Below are positions 9,756 through 18,412 of a DNA stretch of 64,000 bases, in pieces. A program made the translations under genes and the position numbers. The first letter of the stretch is position 1. Each line of letters begins with the position of its first letter. Below the pieces are notes generated by a model. The model had not been told where the DNA came from, did no database searches, and was given only the letters and a program-made list of their open reading frames with translations. This DNA comes from Candidatus Gastranaerophilales bacterium (GTDB lineage Bacteria; Cyanobacteriota; Vampirovibrionia; Gastranaerophilales; Gastranaerophilaceae), in NCBI GenBank assembly GCA_944324435.1, contig CALUWH010000010.1:1-64000 (forward strand). Direction: 5' to 3'.

Positions 9756-10756
9756 TAATCTCTCCTTAACTTTTTATAAATAACTATTTTTCCGTCTTCA
9801 ATTTGAGCTTCTTCAGGTGTAAACTCATTTGTTTTTTGAACGTAAGGTACGTTCAAAGTATCATTTCTGCGAGCGTATAAACCTGCAATCCTCAGCTGAA
9901 TAGCATTAAGTTTTAGCGCCCTTACTTTTGATGTAATATTGCCTTGAGAACCTGCATGTGCAATACCGCCGAGGATTCCCCATACAGTAATATCGCCTGT
10001 TGCAACTATTTCACTCCCCGGATGGGCATCGCCGATAATCAGAATATTGCCTTCATAACTTACTGTTTGGCCGGAACGCAACGTTTGATTTATGTATAGA
10101 GTCGGCATTGTTTCAGTATTAACAGAATTTTCTTCCGCACCTTCGGGCAAAACATCGCCTGTATCAAGAAGAATATACTTACTTGCCTCTTCTGATATAA
10201 GTCCCTCCGATGTTGCGAGTTTTTCAAAATCAGAATCAAAATGTTCGGCAGGAATAATTTCCGCAAGTTCACGGGTTGTTTCTTCTTCATAAACATCTTC
10301 AACCCCTTCTATAGTTTCTATAGGGCTTGAAGGAGTGGGAATATCTGCATGGACTTCAACTGTTTTGCCGATTTCGCATGGAGCTTCTTCTTGAATTGCT
10401 TCTTTTACCTCAACAGGTTCAGGCTTTATCTCTTTATCCGCAGAATCACAAACTATCATCGGAAGTTCATCATTGGAAATCTTGGAAACCATTATGCCGA
10501 GGCTCACGGCAGATGCTTCTGTCTGTTCAGAAAGTGTGTCAATAAATGCAATAGAGGCTTCCATTGACTCTATCAAAGCCTTTATACTCAAAAGCTGTGA
10601 TTGTTTCAAGTCTATGCTTCCAAGCTTTAAACAGACTCTCTTTCCTTTTACGTCGGGGTGCTCCATTATAGAGCTTAATTCAAAAACAAGTTGGGTTGTA
10701 TTATTAGCACTGCTTAAATCTATAATAAACCCATTTTCTACAAAACCTTTTTCCAT
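9755..10756 (-). CDS. minC: Septum site-determining protein MinC with long acidic linker
   Basis: MinC inhibits FtsZ assembly away from mid-cell. The C-terminal domain is clear (about 225-333: LYINQTLRSGQTV, GDITVWGILGGIAHAG, ALKLNAIQLRIAG). The N-terminal 110 residues are compatible with the MinC N-domain. Between them lies an unusually long Glu/Pro/Ser-rich linker (about 110-220), making 333 residues where about 230-260 is common. It is the first gene of the operon; no clear Shine-Dalgarno precedes the start. Confidence 0.93.
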   Translation of the reverse strand: MEKGFVENGFIIDLSSANNTTQLVFELSSIMEHPDVKGKRVCLKLGSIDLKQSQLLSIKALIESMEASIAFIDTLSEQTEASAVSLGIMVSKISNDELPMIVCDSADKEIKPEPVEVKEAIQEEAPCEIGKTVEVHADIPTPSSPIETIEGVEDVYEEETTRELAEIIPAEHFDSDFEKLATSEGLISEEASKYILLDTGDVLPEGAEENSVNTETMPTLYINQTLRSGQTVSYEGNILIIGDAHPGSEIVATGDITVWGILGGIAHAGSQGNITSKVRALKLNAIQLRIAGLYARRNDTLNVPYVQKTNEFTPEEAQIEDGKIVIYKKLRRD

Positions 10757-10824
10757 CTGATAATACCCAAATAATCTATCACAATTTCAGGATATATTAA
10801 ATATTTTTTCATATCAAGAAAATG

Positions 10825-10859
10825 TAACGTTATATGTAGTTATGTGTTATAATAAGTTT
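10825..10859 (+). promoter_or_regulatory. Extended -10 promoter, probably leaderless
   Basis: TGTTATAAT (extended -10, hexamer at 10848-10853) is followed by exactly six bases and then ATG at 10860. Transcription would start on or next to the ATG. The -35 is weak and no Shine-Dalgarno is present. Confidence 0.65.
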
Positions 10860-11399
10860 ATGCGTGTTAAGCCTGTAGAATTTAAACAAATATACGACGA
10901 TATGCTGACACAATTTCCGCCGGAGGAGTTAAAACCCTATGAACGGTTTTGCGAGATTTCCGGTAAAAATTATAAGGCTTACGAGTTTGGAGAAGATGAG
11001 CCGGTCGGATATGCCATAATTTTTGAGGCTGAAGATTATATTCTTGTTGATTACCTTGCTGTATACAAAAAATTTCATTCTCTCGGATACGGAAAAAAAT
11101 TTTTAACGGCTCTGAGTCAGATTTTTCCCAATAAAAAGGGGGTTCTGTTTGAGGTTGAAAAACCAGATAAAACAAAAATTAATACACTGCGGCGTATAAA
11201 GTTTTATGAGTCTAATGGTGCGCAGAAAATTAATATAAACTACTTTTACCCTGCATCTGAAAAGCCGCTTCCCATGGACTTATATTGTATCGGGGAGTGT
11301 GATACAGACGAAGTCAAAAAGTTTATCAAATATCTTTTTAGAAGTATTCATAATGATTGCGCCTGCCTAGAGAAAATTAGTGATTTAATGGGATTATAG
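10860..11399 (+). CDS. GNAT-family N-acetyltransferase
   Basis: A 179-residue acetyltransferase of unknown substrate. The acetyl-CoA loop is visible as HSLGYGKKFL after the strand YILVDYLAVYKKF, the standard motif A arrangement, and FYESNGA follows later as motif B. An extra C-terminal region contains Cys residues (NDCACLEK). I chose the ATG at 10860, six bases after a TATAAT, over the upstream codon at 10842 that lies inside the promoter. It is divergent from minC. Confidence 0.85.
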   Translation: MRVKPVEFKQIYDDMLTQFPPEELKPYERFCEISGKNYKAYEFGEDEPVGYAIIFEAEDYILVDYLAVYKKFHSLGYGKKFLTALSQIFPNKKGVLFEVEKPDKTKINTLRRIKFYESNGAQKININYFYPASEKPLPMDLYCIGECDTDEVKKFIKYLFRSIHNDCACLEKISDLMGL

Positions 11400-11455
11400 T
11401 ATCTAGCCGCAGTGTCCGATTTTAGAATTTGGTGATTTATATAATAATCCCCAAT

Positions 11456-12355
11456 ATGAAAAAAGCCTTGAAAATTATTTTAATATTCGTTCTCATACTT
11501 GCGGCTCTTCTATTTATTGTACGAAGTTTTGATAATGTCTATGTAACAGCCGTGTTTGATGAACTTGAACCATTTCCGAATAATCTCAATGTTTACTACA
11601 AAGGATTCAAACTTGGGCGTTCTTTAAGAGTGTATCCTTCAAAGGATTTTAAGTCCACAAGAATTGATATGGTGTTAAACGCCAGAAATTTGAGTCTCCC
11701 GGGTAATGTTACCGCAAAGGTTAAGAGTAAGAATAAACACGATTATATTGAAATAATTTATCCTGACGAGCCAATGCTTGCAAATCTTAAAAACCGTTCT
11801 GTTATTCAGGGGAAAAAAGGGCTTAATATTGCGTCATATATATCTGATAGTGCTGATTCAGGGGATTTAGACGAAATAAAGGAAAATCTGAATACCACAA
11901 TTCAGGCTGCAGGAGAAACAATGGAAGCTTTAACAGGCATGTTAAAAATCGGAACGGATATTCTGACCGATTTGCGTCCATCACTAAAGAGTGCCGGTGA
12001 AAATCTTGCGGTTACAACTCAAAATTTGGCAGAAGTTTCTGCCGAGCTGAATGCTTCCACAAAACCTAAACGCTTAAAAAATTCTTTTGAAAATATTGAA
12101 CTTATCACAAGCAATATTGAACGTTCAACGAGAAATTTCGAGCTAGTGTCCTCTAATGCCGTAAATATAACTAATCAGGTAAACTCTGATACCGCAAGAC
12201 TTACAAATTGTGTGATAAAAAACATTAATACGGTCGTTTGTAATATTAATGATGTCATAAACAACATAGACGACATTGTTAAGGGATTTAAGACCACATT
12301 AAGCAAACGTTTTGGAGGAGCAAGAATTATATTTGGAACTCCGTTGGAAAAATAA
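11456..12355 (+). CDS. MlaD/MCE-domain lipid-transport protein
   Basis: The 299-residue protein has one N-terminal membrane anchor (residues 3-22) and then an MCE domain (about 27-110), the fold that carries phospholipid between membranes in Mla- and Mce-type systems. The rest is a long predicted helical/coiled region full of Asn, Ser and Thr. The usual ABC partners (MlaE permease, MlaF ATPase) are not in the window. TATAAT lies 10 bases before the ATG, so the leader is only a few bases. It follows the GNAT gene after 56 bases. Confidence 0.85.
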   Translation: MKKALKIILIFVLILAALLFIVRSFDNVYVTAVFDELEPFPNNLNVYYKGFKLGRSLRVYPSKDFKSTRIDMVLNARNLSLPGNVTAKVKSKNKHDYIEIIYPDEPMLANLKNRSVIQGKKGLNIASYISDSADSGDLDEIKENLNTTIQAAGETMEALTGMLKIGTDILTDLRPSLKSAGENLAVTTQNLAEVSAELNASTKPKRLKNSFENIELITSNIERSTRNFELVSSNAVNITNQVNSDTARLTNCVIKNINTVVCNINDVINNIDDIVKGFKTTLSKRFGGARIIFGTPLEK

Positions 12356-12803
12356 CTTTTGATAATCAAACTTTAAATACAGCCTTATAAAAAACTGTAA
12401 AATATGGTAAATCTGTGATTTACCACATCAAATCAGCTTTTTAAATTTTTTGCGAGCGTGCGGCGAAGCCGCGATAGCGAGCACAAGAGTGCAGGCTTGC
12501 CTGCAACAGCCATTTAATCCCACGCCCTAAGGGCGTAGAAAACATTTGCGGATTTTCTCTTTCTTTTCGTTCTTTTCTTTCTCTTTTTATTCGCAAGAAA
12601 AGAGAAAGAAAAGAACATGTTAAGAGGTTAAATTAAATTATATGCCTCTTTCTTGTGACGGCAAGACTATAGGATGTGGTAAATCACAGATTTACCGCAA
12701 CAAATCAGTTTCGGTAATCTTTGATTACCAAAACCTACGAACTGATTGTTTACGTTTTTAGGGGGACAATTCAGAAAGCCCAACCTACTAATCTGCCTGT
12801 TAA
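12356..12803. other. Intergenic stretch made of repeat elements
   Basis: No gene. It contains two copies of a GGTAAATC/GATTTACC hairpin (12403-12429 and 12672-12701), a 185-bp repeat block (12440-12624) and unique AT-rich sequence. The tail has AGAAAGCCCAACCTAC, a half of the palindrome found complete at 13696. Confidence 0.8.
12403..12701 (+). repeat. Composite hairpin repeat, left copy (H-block-H)
   Basis: H elements (hairpin GGTAAATC...GATTTACC) at 12403-12429 and 12672-12701 bracket a 185-bp block (12440-12624). The block is a chain of palindromes: GCGGCGAAGCCGC, GCAGGCTTGCCTGC, CGCCCTAAGGGCG and a long purine/pyrimidine stem around AAGAAAAGAGAAAGAAAAG. It matches 13419-13603 with only a handful of differences. 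Confidence 0.9.
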
Positions 12804-13079
12804 TTAATCCAGCGTATTCATAAAATTTTTAGGCAATTCTTTATCAAGAAGTGCTCCAAACTCCTCATAGGTCAAGCCCAAGGCTTTGATAATCTTAAAC
12901 AGACTGGTAACATAGCTTTTATTCTTACCTTTTTCTACCATATATAGTGTTGTTTTGGAAATATCATTCTCATAACAAAATATTGTAAACTTAAATTTAC
13001 GGCGAATGCGTTCCCGATGAATAACTTTACCAATAGCTTTGAGCATCATTGCATTATTATCTTGCATAAGATTAATCAT
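12804..13079 (-). CDS. XRE-type helix-turn-helix regulator
   Basis: A 91-residue protein, most of which is one HTH_XRE domain: the leading helix AIGKVIHRERIRRK, then the recognition region DISKTTLYMVEKGKNK and the closing SLFKIIKALGLTYEEF. Such small regulators often control a divergent neighbour. Here a 68-aa gene starts 56 bases away on the other strand. The pair is the only coding content between two long direct repeats. Partner and target are not known. Confidence 0.85.
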   Translation of the reverse strand: MINLMQDNNAMMLKAIGKVIHRERIRRKFKFTIFCYENDISKTTLYMVEKGKNKSYVTSLFKIIKALGLTYEEFGALLDKELPKNFMNTLD

Positions 13080-13135
13080 AGTGCTATCATTGATAAAAAT
13101 GTTTCGTAAGTCAGAAATAAAATGGGAGTATTCAA

Positions 13136-13342
13136 ATGGAGGCAGAACTCCAAGACAAAATCTATCAAGCAGAAACTTTAATTATTGAAAATGGCATGTT
13201 GTTAGAAATACTTCGCGGCTACTGTAATGATATCATATACGCTGATTTTATTGTTAATATTATAACTGCGCTGGATATTATTCTTGAAAATCAGAAGAAG
13301 GCGGCCGAAATAACAGGCGAATGCCAGCAGTATTTTGTATAA
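13136..13342 (+). CDS. Small hypothetical protein next to HTH regulator
   Basis: Not recognised. The 68 residues are acidic and predicted largely helical (IYQAETLIIENGMLLEIL; VNIITALDIILENQ), without signal peptide. A GGGAG element lies before the ATG. Divergent pairing with an XRE regulator could suggest a regulated small module or a toxin-antitoxin-like pair, but no toxin fold is apparent. Confidence 0.6.
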   Translation: MEAELQDKIYQAETLIIENGMLLEILRGYCNDIIYADFIVNIITALDIILENQKKAAEITGECQQYFV

Positions 13343-13876
13343 GTAGGATGTGGTAAATCTGCGATTTACCGCATAAAATAAGCTTCGGTAATCAAAGATT
13401 AAGGAAAACTACGAACTTTTTAATTTTTTTGCGAGCGTGCGGCGAAGCCGCGATAGCGAGCACAAGAGTGCAGGCTTGCCTGCTACAGCCATTTAATCCC
13501 ACGCCCTAAGGGCGTAGAAAACATTTGCGGATTTTCTCTTTCTTTTCGTTCTTTTCTTTCTCATTTTATTCGCAAGAAAAGAGAAAGAAAAGGACATGTT
13601 AAGACTGTAGGATGTGGTAGATTTGTGATTTACCGCATCCTACTAAAATGTCATGCTGAACTTGTTTCAGCATATTACCAACCTGAAGAGTTATTGTTGG
13701 GCTGAAAGCCCAACCGACTTTGTCAGGCAATGCCTGACCTACAGACTCGCAAATATTATTGGCTCATTCCGTTAAGGCTCAAAATATCTAAAATCTATCA
13801 ACTACTCACGCCTCACACTTCACCAAGATAGCACCCTCCTACCCTCCCTCATAAGGGAGAAATATCAAACCAATAA
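13343..13876. other. Intergenic stretch made of repeat elements
   Basis: No gene. It holds the right H-block-H repeat (13344-13642), then a row of unrelated palindromes: ATGCTGAAC...CAGCAT (13653-13673), GTTGGGCTGAAAGCCCAAC (13696-13714) and GTCAGGCAATGCCTGAC (13722-13738, also at 51). Near 13830 CCCTCC...GGGAG is a further short dispersed-type repeat. Together these look like nested intergenic palindromic elements. Confidence 0.8.
13344..13642 (+). repeat. Composite hairpin repeat, right copy (H-block-H)
   Basis: Direct repeat of the left copy: H elements at 13344-13375 and 13608-13642 flank the 185-bp block at 13419-13603 (constant offset of 979 from 12440-12624). An insert at 13383-13418 resembles 12709-12745. 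Observed block differences include CAACAGCC/CTACAGCC and AAGAACATG/AAGGACATG. Confidence 0.9.
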
Positions 13877-14737
13877 CTACTCTAAAATATCAAAAAAGTT
13901 ATAAAACTGATACGGATACTTAAGGGTATATTTCTCCAAAAACGCAACATACGCGCTTTCCAGCTCTTCCAGAATTTCTGATTTTTTCTCCGCTTCGGCC
14001 GTAAACTTTTCCGCGTGGATTACGTACTTCTTGCCCTCTTTTGCGCAGACAATAAAATATATCGGAGCGTTCATCACAAGCGCAAATTTAAGCGTGCCCA
14101 TAGGAAGGGTTATTGTTTTACCAAGAAACGGACGCTTGTAAACCTTATTTGTATTCTGGGCAGACACCCTGTCGCCTGCCATAAACACGATTTCGCCTGC
14201 CTTTAGCCTTTCTGAGATTACAATTGAAGTTTCCGCATCAATATCTTCAACAGGGAATACATCGAGATTTACCTTTGCTTCTGACATTTTTAGAAACTTA
14301 TTAAACACCTCGCACGCGTTTGATTGCAGGAAAACATTTGCACGCTTAGCTTTGGGGTGATTGAGCAGAGTTCTTAAAATCTCTATGTTACCGATATGTG
14401 TTGTGATAAAAAATGTTCCGTTAAAAATTTCAGGCTCTTTTAGAAGAAATTTTTTCATATCCAGATTTCCGGTGTAGGATATAAACTTGTCTACAAGAGC
14501 GTTTCCGTAATTCAGAAATTGTTTAAATGAGCTTATTAAAACTGGTTTTTTCAAGATTTTGTAAAATTTTTCCGAAGCTTTTCTGCGCTCTTTTGCTGTA
14601 ATAAATACAGAAAGAACAACAAAAAACGCAATAATCCTGAGCGGCCATTCTCCGAACCATTTGTACAAATACATGGTTATTATGAGGCGTTTCATCCCTG
14701 CGCCCTGTTCTTTTAGCTGGAACCATTGTTTAGGCAT
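13877..14737 (-). CDS. LpxL/HtrB-like acyltransferase of the polyene-type operon
   Basis: A 286-residue lysophospholipid/lipid-A type acyltransferase. The catalytic-type motif is THIGNIE (HxxxxD/E-like, near residue 130), followed by VFMAGDRVS and RPFLGKTITLPMGT, which match the HtrB/LpxL family. An N-terminal hydrophobic segment anchors it. In aryl polyene loci such an enzyme is thought to attach the polyene acyl chain to a lipid carrier. It is the last gene of the operon, overlapping the methyltransferase by 8 bases. Confidence 0.85.
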   Translation of the reverse strand: MPKQWFQLKEQGAGMKRLIITMYLYKWFGEWPLRIIAFFVVLSVFITAKERRKASEKFYKILKKPVLISSFKQFLNYGNALVDKFISYTGNLDMKKFLLKEPEIFNGTFFITTHIGNIEILRTLLNHPKAKRANVFLQSNACEVFNKFLKMSEAKVNLDVFPVEDIDAETSIVISERLKAGEIVFMAGDRVSAQNTNKVYKRPFLGKTITLPMGTLKFALVMNAPIYFIVCAKEGKKYVIHAEKFTAEAEKKSEILEELESAYVAFLEKYTLKYPYQFYNFFDILE

Positions 14738-15773
14738 TTTTCACACACTCCAAAAGCGTGTAATCATGCGTGCCGACGTCTTCATACACTTTATTAATTC
14801 TAAATCCGGACAGATTGATAATCTTTTCCATATCTTTTTGAGAATACATCTTGCTGCAGCCGTTTGCCATACAGGTAAAATACAATGACGTATGTACGAG
14901 CGAGTATTTCGCACCCTCAAATTTTTGGCGGTCAATAAACGGCTCAAGGATATAAACTTTTATGCTGTCATCGCCGGAGGCGTGGATTTTTTCAAGAATC
15001 TTTCTGATTTGTTCTTTAGAAAAACAGTCCAGGAACTGGCTCATAAAAACTGCGCCCGACATTTGAGGAAGCTCGTCTTTTAAAACATCGGCCTTAAAAA
15101 ATTTGCATTTTTTAAGTTCTTCGTCGTTCTTGATATAGTCAATATTTGCAGGAAGGTCAATCATTGTTATATCAAGATTAGGGTTATTTTTAAGACATAC
15201 TTTCTCAAAAATTCCTGTGTTTCCGCCGATATCAAAAACTTTGTTACTCTTCGAAACAATTTCGCAGATTAAATCAAAGCAGGTGTTTGAATAATAATGG
15301 TCAAATTCATACCAGCTTTTCTTCATTTTGTCGGGAAGCTTGGAGATATAAGGATAAATTGTTTCCGCATCCGAAAAAATTTGTCTCAATCCTTTGGGCT
15401 CCGCCTCTGTGAAGGATTGTGTCAGTAAAGAAGCTCCCGAATAGCACACATCTTTTACGAAATTAAAGTTCGCAACAGTCATCTCATCGTAGAGAAATGT
15501 TTTTCCAAGCGGGGTGATTGAATATACATCCTCCTGATTTTTAACTATTCCGATAACTTCCGCCGTCTCAAGAAGGGTTTTTGCTGTGTATTCAGAGAGT
15601 TTAAATTTTTCAATCAAATCTTGGGCGCTTGAAGGCGCTGTGTCAATCTCTTTTAGGATTCCTAAATCAAGCATTGCGCCGATTGCGTGAAAGCTCAAAG
15701 GCGCAAACGCAATTTTTTGTGCGTCCGTAAGAGCCTGAATAAGTTCTTGTTTATGTGCTTTCCTTTTTTCCAT
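14730..15773 (-). CDS. SAM-dependent O-methyltransferase-like protein
   Basis: The 347-residue protein has an N-terminal winged-helix dimerisation domain (about 15-90) and a C-terminal Rossmann methyltransferase domain: VFDIGGNTGIFEK is the SAM-binding glycine loop, IDLPANID the acidic strand end, and later FMSQFLDCFSKEQ resembles the active-site region of family-2 O-methyltransferases. A phenolic or polyketide-like acceptor is likely from family and context. It overlaps the exporter gene by 23 bases. Confidence 0.85.
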   Translation of the reverse strand: MEKRKAHKQELIQALTDAQKIAFAPLSFHAIGAMLDLGILKEIDTAPSSAQDLIEKFKLSEYTAKTLLETAEVIGIVKNQEDVYSITPLGKTFLYDEMTVANFNFVKDVCYSGASLLTQSFTEAEPKGLRQIFSDAETIYPYISKLPDKMKKSWYEFDHYYSNTCFDLICEIVSKSNKVFDIGGNTGIFEKVCLKNNPNLDITMIDLPANIDYIKNDEELKKCKFFKADVLKDELPQMSGAVFMSQFLDCFSKEQIRKILEKIHASGDDSIKVYILEPFIDRQKFEGAKYSLVHTSLYFTCMANGCSKMYSQKDMEKIINLSGFRINKVYEDVGTHDYTLLECVKNA

Positions 15774-17787
15774 GATTTGATTTTATCATAAAAAGGCTTA
15801 CAAGATATGAGGTGAAAATTCCTAAGAAAAGAGTTATCCCAAGAGAGCTTATGAGTTTAAAACTTGTAAAAGAAAGCAGCAAAAATGATATTGCAGTAGA
15901 GGCGCAAGAGAGAAATACCGCGTCTTTTGAGTTTTCACCGCTGTTTAATCTGAATATTGAATAATCAAGGCTGAATCCGATGATTAAAAACAGGGCAAGG
16001 ATATGGAAAAGATTTATTTCTACTCCCATAAGGCTCAAAAGTGTTACGGCAAACGCCGCCCCGAGAAGCGGAGAAAGGGTTATTTTGAATGCGTTTTTTA
16101 TTCCGTATAAAAAGCTCAAAAATCCAAAAAGAATCAAAAACGCACATGGTATCAGAACAAAGCACTTATGCCTCAAATTCCGAAGAATTTGAGAGATGCT
16201 GTCAGCAATGTTTATTGAATCTTTTGTTTTTTCAAACACAAGGGTGCACGAGGTGTTGTTATCAAGCATAAACTCGGATTTGAGCGGAAAATTTTCCGGG
16301 GGGTAAATCTCCGGGGGGTAAATTTGAGGGGGGTAAATTTGAGGGGGGTAAATTTCAAGTTTCCTATTTTTGAGTTTCTGAATGTTTTCTTTGTTCAAAA
16401 ATGTTGCATAATTATCCAAATCCGCATCATAGAGAGATTTTACGAGTTCTATATTCTCCTTTTGTCTTGAACTTGAGGAGACAAAACGGCTCAAATTTAT
16501 TGCGTTATCAAGGTTAAGTTCTTCTTCTTTTTGAAGGATTTCATCAATATTTTTGCCTGTTGTTATAATAAATTCAGGACTTTTGGGCGTAAATACTTTC
16601 TGGTATAAGCTTTCTGCATACGCCAAATCCTTAGGAGGATTGTACAGGTTTTTTAAGTTGTCGTTAAATTGGATTTTGAATCCGCCGATTAGTATTACAA
16701 CAAGGATTAGCGCAAAAAAGTACGGCTTAATCTTTGGGTAAACAAGTTTTTTAAATCCGCCAGAGCTAACTTCGATTTTAAACATCGGAAGAATTATAAG
16801 TACGAAAAGATAAACCCCGATAAGCCCGAAAGATGTGAACACGGCAATTTGTCTCAAAACTTCAATATCCGAAAAAGCGAGAATTCCAAACGCGGTAACA
16901 GTTGTAAGCATAGAGGATGTGAGGCTTTTTTTGAATCCCTTTTCTTTGCCTGTAAGATAATAATGCAGCGAGTAATCAAGGCTCACGCCGATTAGGGAAG
17001 TTGAAAAGACAAATGTAAGTATATGGATTTTATCAAACACAAATGTTGAAACAGAATATCCCATAAGGATTCCGAACACTATGCTCAAAATTATCGGGAA
17101 AAGAATTTTTATTGATTTGAAATAGAATCTTGCAAGCAGGATTATTGCAAGAGTTGAGATAAAGCAGATTATATTAATTTCCGTATTTGATTTTGTACTT
17201 GTGACATAAGAATGCACCGGCGTTCCTGTAAGATAAACCCCGGGCTTTTGTTTTTCGATAATCTTAGATGGGTTATCAGTCTCAACATGGATTACGGAAT
17301 AAAATTTGCCGTTATAGTTAATCACGTTTTCTTCCTGAAACTTTTGATTTTGCATCAAAAAATCGTTCGCAAAAAGATACGGGTCTTTATCAGGAGGTGA
17401 AACATAGAATCCAAGCGGATTATATAGCTTTTCCAAACCCTTCTGTTCAAGCGTTTTGTAATCTTTTGCCTTGATTAGGTTCCTATCTTCTTCCGTCAAA
17501 AAATTTGCAGGATAATTTCTGTAAACATCCAGAACCTCATCAGCGTAAGATTGGAGCTTGAACTCCTCAAACTCGGATTTCATCTCTTCCAGAGTATCAA
17601 AATCGTCGGCTTCAAGGATTATATTAAGCTTTTTTGATGACATGCCGGCAATTTTTACGATATTTTTTTCAGCCTGAGAATTCGGAGTAATAAAAGCTTT
17701 CAGAAGTTCCGTCTCAACAGGCTTTGCTTGCAAAAACGCCGCGGCAAAGAAAATTAATGATAGAATTATAAAACCAATCCGTTTCAT
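15751..17787 (-). CDS. MMPL/RND-family lipid exporter with an internal peptide repeat
   Basis: A 678-residue RND-type exporter with an N-terminal signal/TM segment, a large periplasmic loop, a five- to six-helix bundle (about 205-370), a second loop and a second bundle (about 540-670). Both bundles carry the family DYS signature (SLDYSLHYY and SLDYSIFRL). Like MMPL proteins in aryl polyene and flexirubin loci it probably moves the lipid product outward, with the neighbouring LolA. Oddly the second loop holds four IYPP(Q/E)-type repeats encoded by a 15-bp DNA repeat. It overlaps LolA by 4 bases. Confidence 0.9.
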   Translation of the reverse strand: MKRIGFIILSLIFFAAAFLQAKPVETELLKAFITPNSQAEKNIVKIAGMSSKKLNIILEADDFDTLEEMKSEFEEFKLQSYADEVLDVYRNYPANFLTEEDRNLIKAKDYKTLEQKGLEKLYNPLGFYVSPPDKDPYLFANDFLMQNQKFQEENVINYNGKFYSVIHVETDNPSKIIEKQKPGVYLTGTPVHSYVTSTKSNTEINIICFISTLAIILLARFYFKSIKILFPIILSIVFGILMGYSVSTFVFDKIHILTFVFSTSLIGVSLDYSLHYYLTGKEKGFKKSLTSSMLTTVTAFGILAFSDIEVLRQIAVFTSFGLIGVYLFVLIILPMFKIEVSSGGFKKLVYPKIKPYFFALILVVILIGGFKIQFNDNLKNLYNPPKDLAYAESLYQKVFTPKSPEFIITTGKNIDEILQKEEELNLDNAINLSRFVSSSSRQKENIELVKSLYDADLDNYATFLNKENIQKLKNRKLEIYPPQIYPPQIYPPEIYPPENFPLKSEFMLDNNTSCTLVFEKTKDSINIADSISQILRNLRHKCFVLIPCAFLILFGFLSFLYGIKNAFKITLSPLLGAAFAVTLLSLMGVEINLFHILALFLIIGFSLDYSIFRLNSGENSKDAVFLSCASTAISFLLLSFTSFKLISSLGITLFLGIFTSYLVSLFMIKSNHGKKEST
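16292..16351. repeat. In-frame 15-bp tandem repeat with G6 tracts
   Basis: Four consecutive 15-bp units, two reading ...CCGGGGGGTAA and two ATTTGAGGGGGGTAA on the + strand, lie inside the MMPL exporter gene. On the minus strand they encode IYPPQ/IYPPE repeats (around residues 480-500). Unit-number change would keep frame; slippage in any of the G6 runs would not. Confidence 0.9.
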
Positions 17788-18296
17788 TTTGTGAACCTTA
17801 TTGATGTTTTTGTTAAATCCTTAGTTATGATAACAATCCTTGAAATATCGCTCTTTCCCTCAATTTCGATTGATTTGAGATAATTTGCTACCTTGGAATC
17901 TTTTTGAGGAGCAAGACCCAGAATCCAGATTCCATTGTTTTTCTCAAAATAGAATCTAAAATCTTTCTCCAGCTTAGAGTATGCACCGGATGAGATAGCA
18001 GTAATAACACTGTTTATCTGGCGGTATTCTTTTGATGTGTAAGAAGTTGTGCTTGTTATCGGATACGTTGTGTAAAATGTTACGCCCTTGTTTTTTTCAA
18101 AGACGAAATCTCCGGAAGACTTCAACGTAACGCCTGATTGAGGAAGATACTTTTCCTGAGAAAACTTACACCTGACACTCTCAAGCGCAGGAAGCTCCTT
18201 TGTAATCTCTTCAAGTTTCTTAGGATGCTCAAATACATCCGCAAAAACCGGAGATATTATCAATAGAAAAATAATTGTTAATAAAATTTTTTTCAA
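17784..18296 (-). CDS. LolA-like outer-membrane lipoprotein carrier
   Basis: The protein has a signal peptide (hydrophobic run LLTIIFLLIISPVFAD) and a LolA-type half-barrel: VRCKFSQEKYLPQSGVTLKSSGDFVF is the typical start. I place the start at the TTG at 18296, which has AAAAGG 8 bases upstream and gives a clean signal peptide. The longer frame also starts with TTG and runs into the C/T-rich intergenic repeat. At 170 residues it is slightly short for LolA. Its place just before the MMPL exporter matches aryl polyene loci, where this LolA copy is thought to serve product export rather than general lipoprotein sorting. Confidence 0.85.
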   Translation of the reverse strand: MKKILLTIIFLLIISPVFADVFEHPKKLEEITKELPALESVRCKFSQEKYLPQSGVTLKSSGDFVFEKNKGVTFYTTYPITSTTSYTSKEYRQINSVITAISSGAYSKLEKDFRFYFEKNNGIWILGLAPQKDSKVANYLKSIEIEGKSDISRIVIITKDLTKTSIRFTK

Positions 18297-18412
18297 AACA
18301 AACAACCTTTTAATCCTAAAACTTCTTCTCAACTGCTAAACTTTTCTCCTTCTTCTCCCACCCAACCCCTCTCCCTAACCCTCTCCCGCAAGGGGCGAGG
18401 GGATTCCTAAAT
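18297..18412. repeat. Short intergenic repeat relics
   Basis: Between the thioesterase and lolA-like genes is a C/T-rich piece (ACTTCTTCTCAACTGC, related to 1-400) and a CCCTCTCCC...GGGGCGAGGG hairpin. It is the only gap larger than a few bases inside an otherwise overlapping operon and may terminate or attenuate transcription. Confidence 0.6.

Noticed and set aside
12804-13342. Toxin-antitoxin pair
   Set aside because: Divergent orientation and no recognisable toxin fold in the 68-aa protein; retained only as a regulator/small-protein pair.
12356-13876. Compound transposon
   Set aside because: Direct repeats flank a cassette, but there is no transposase, no inverted termini and no target duplication that I can see.
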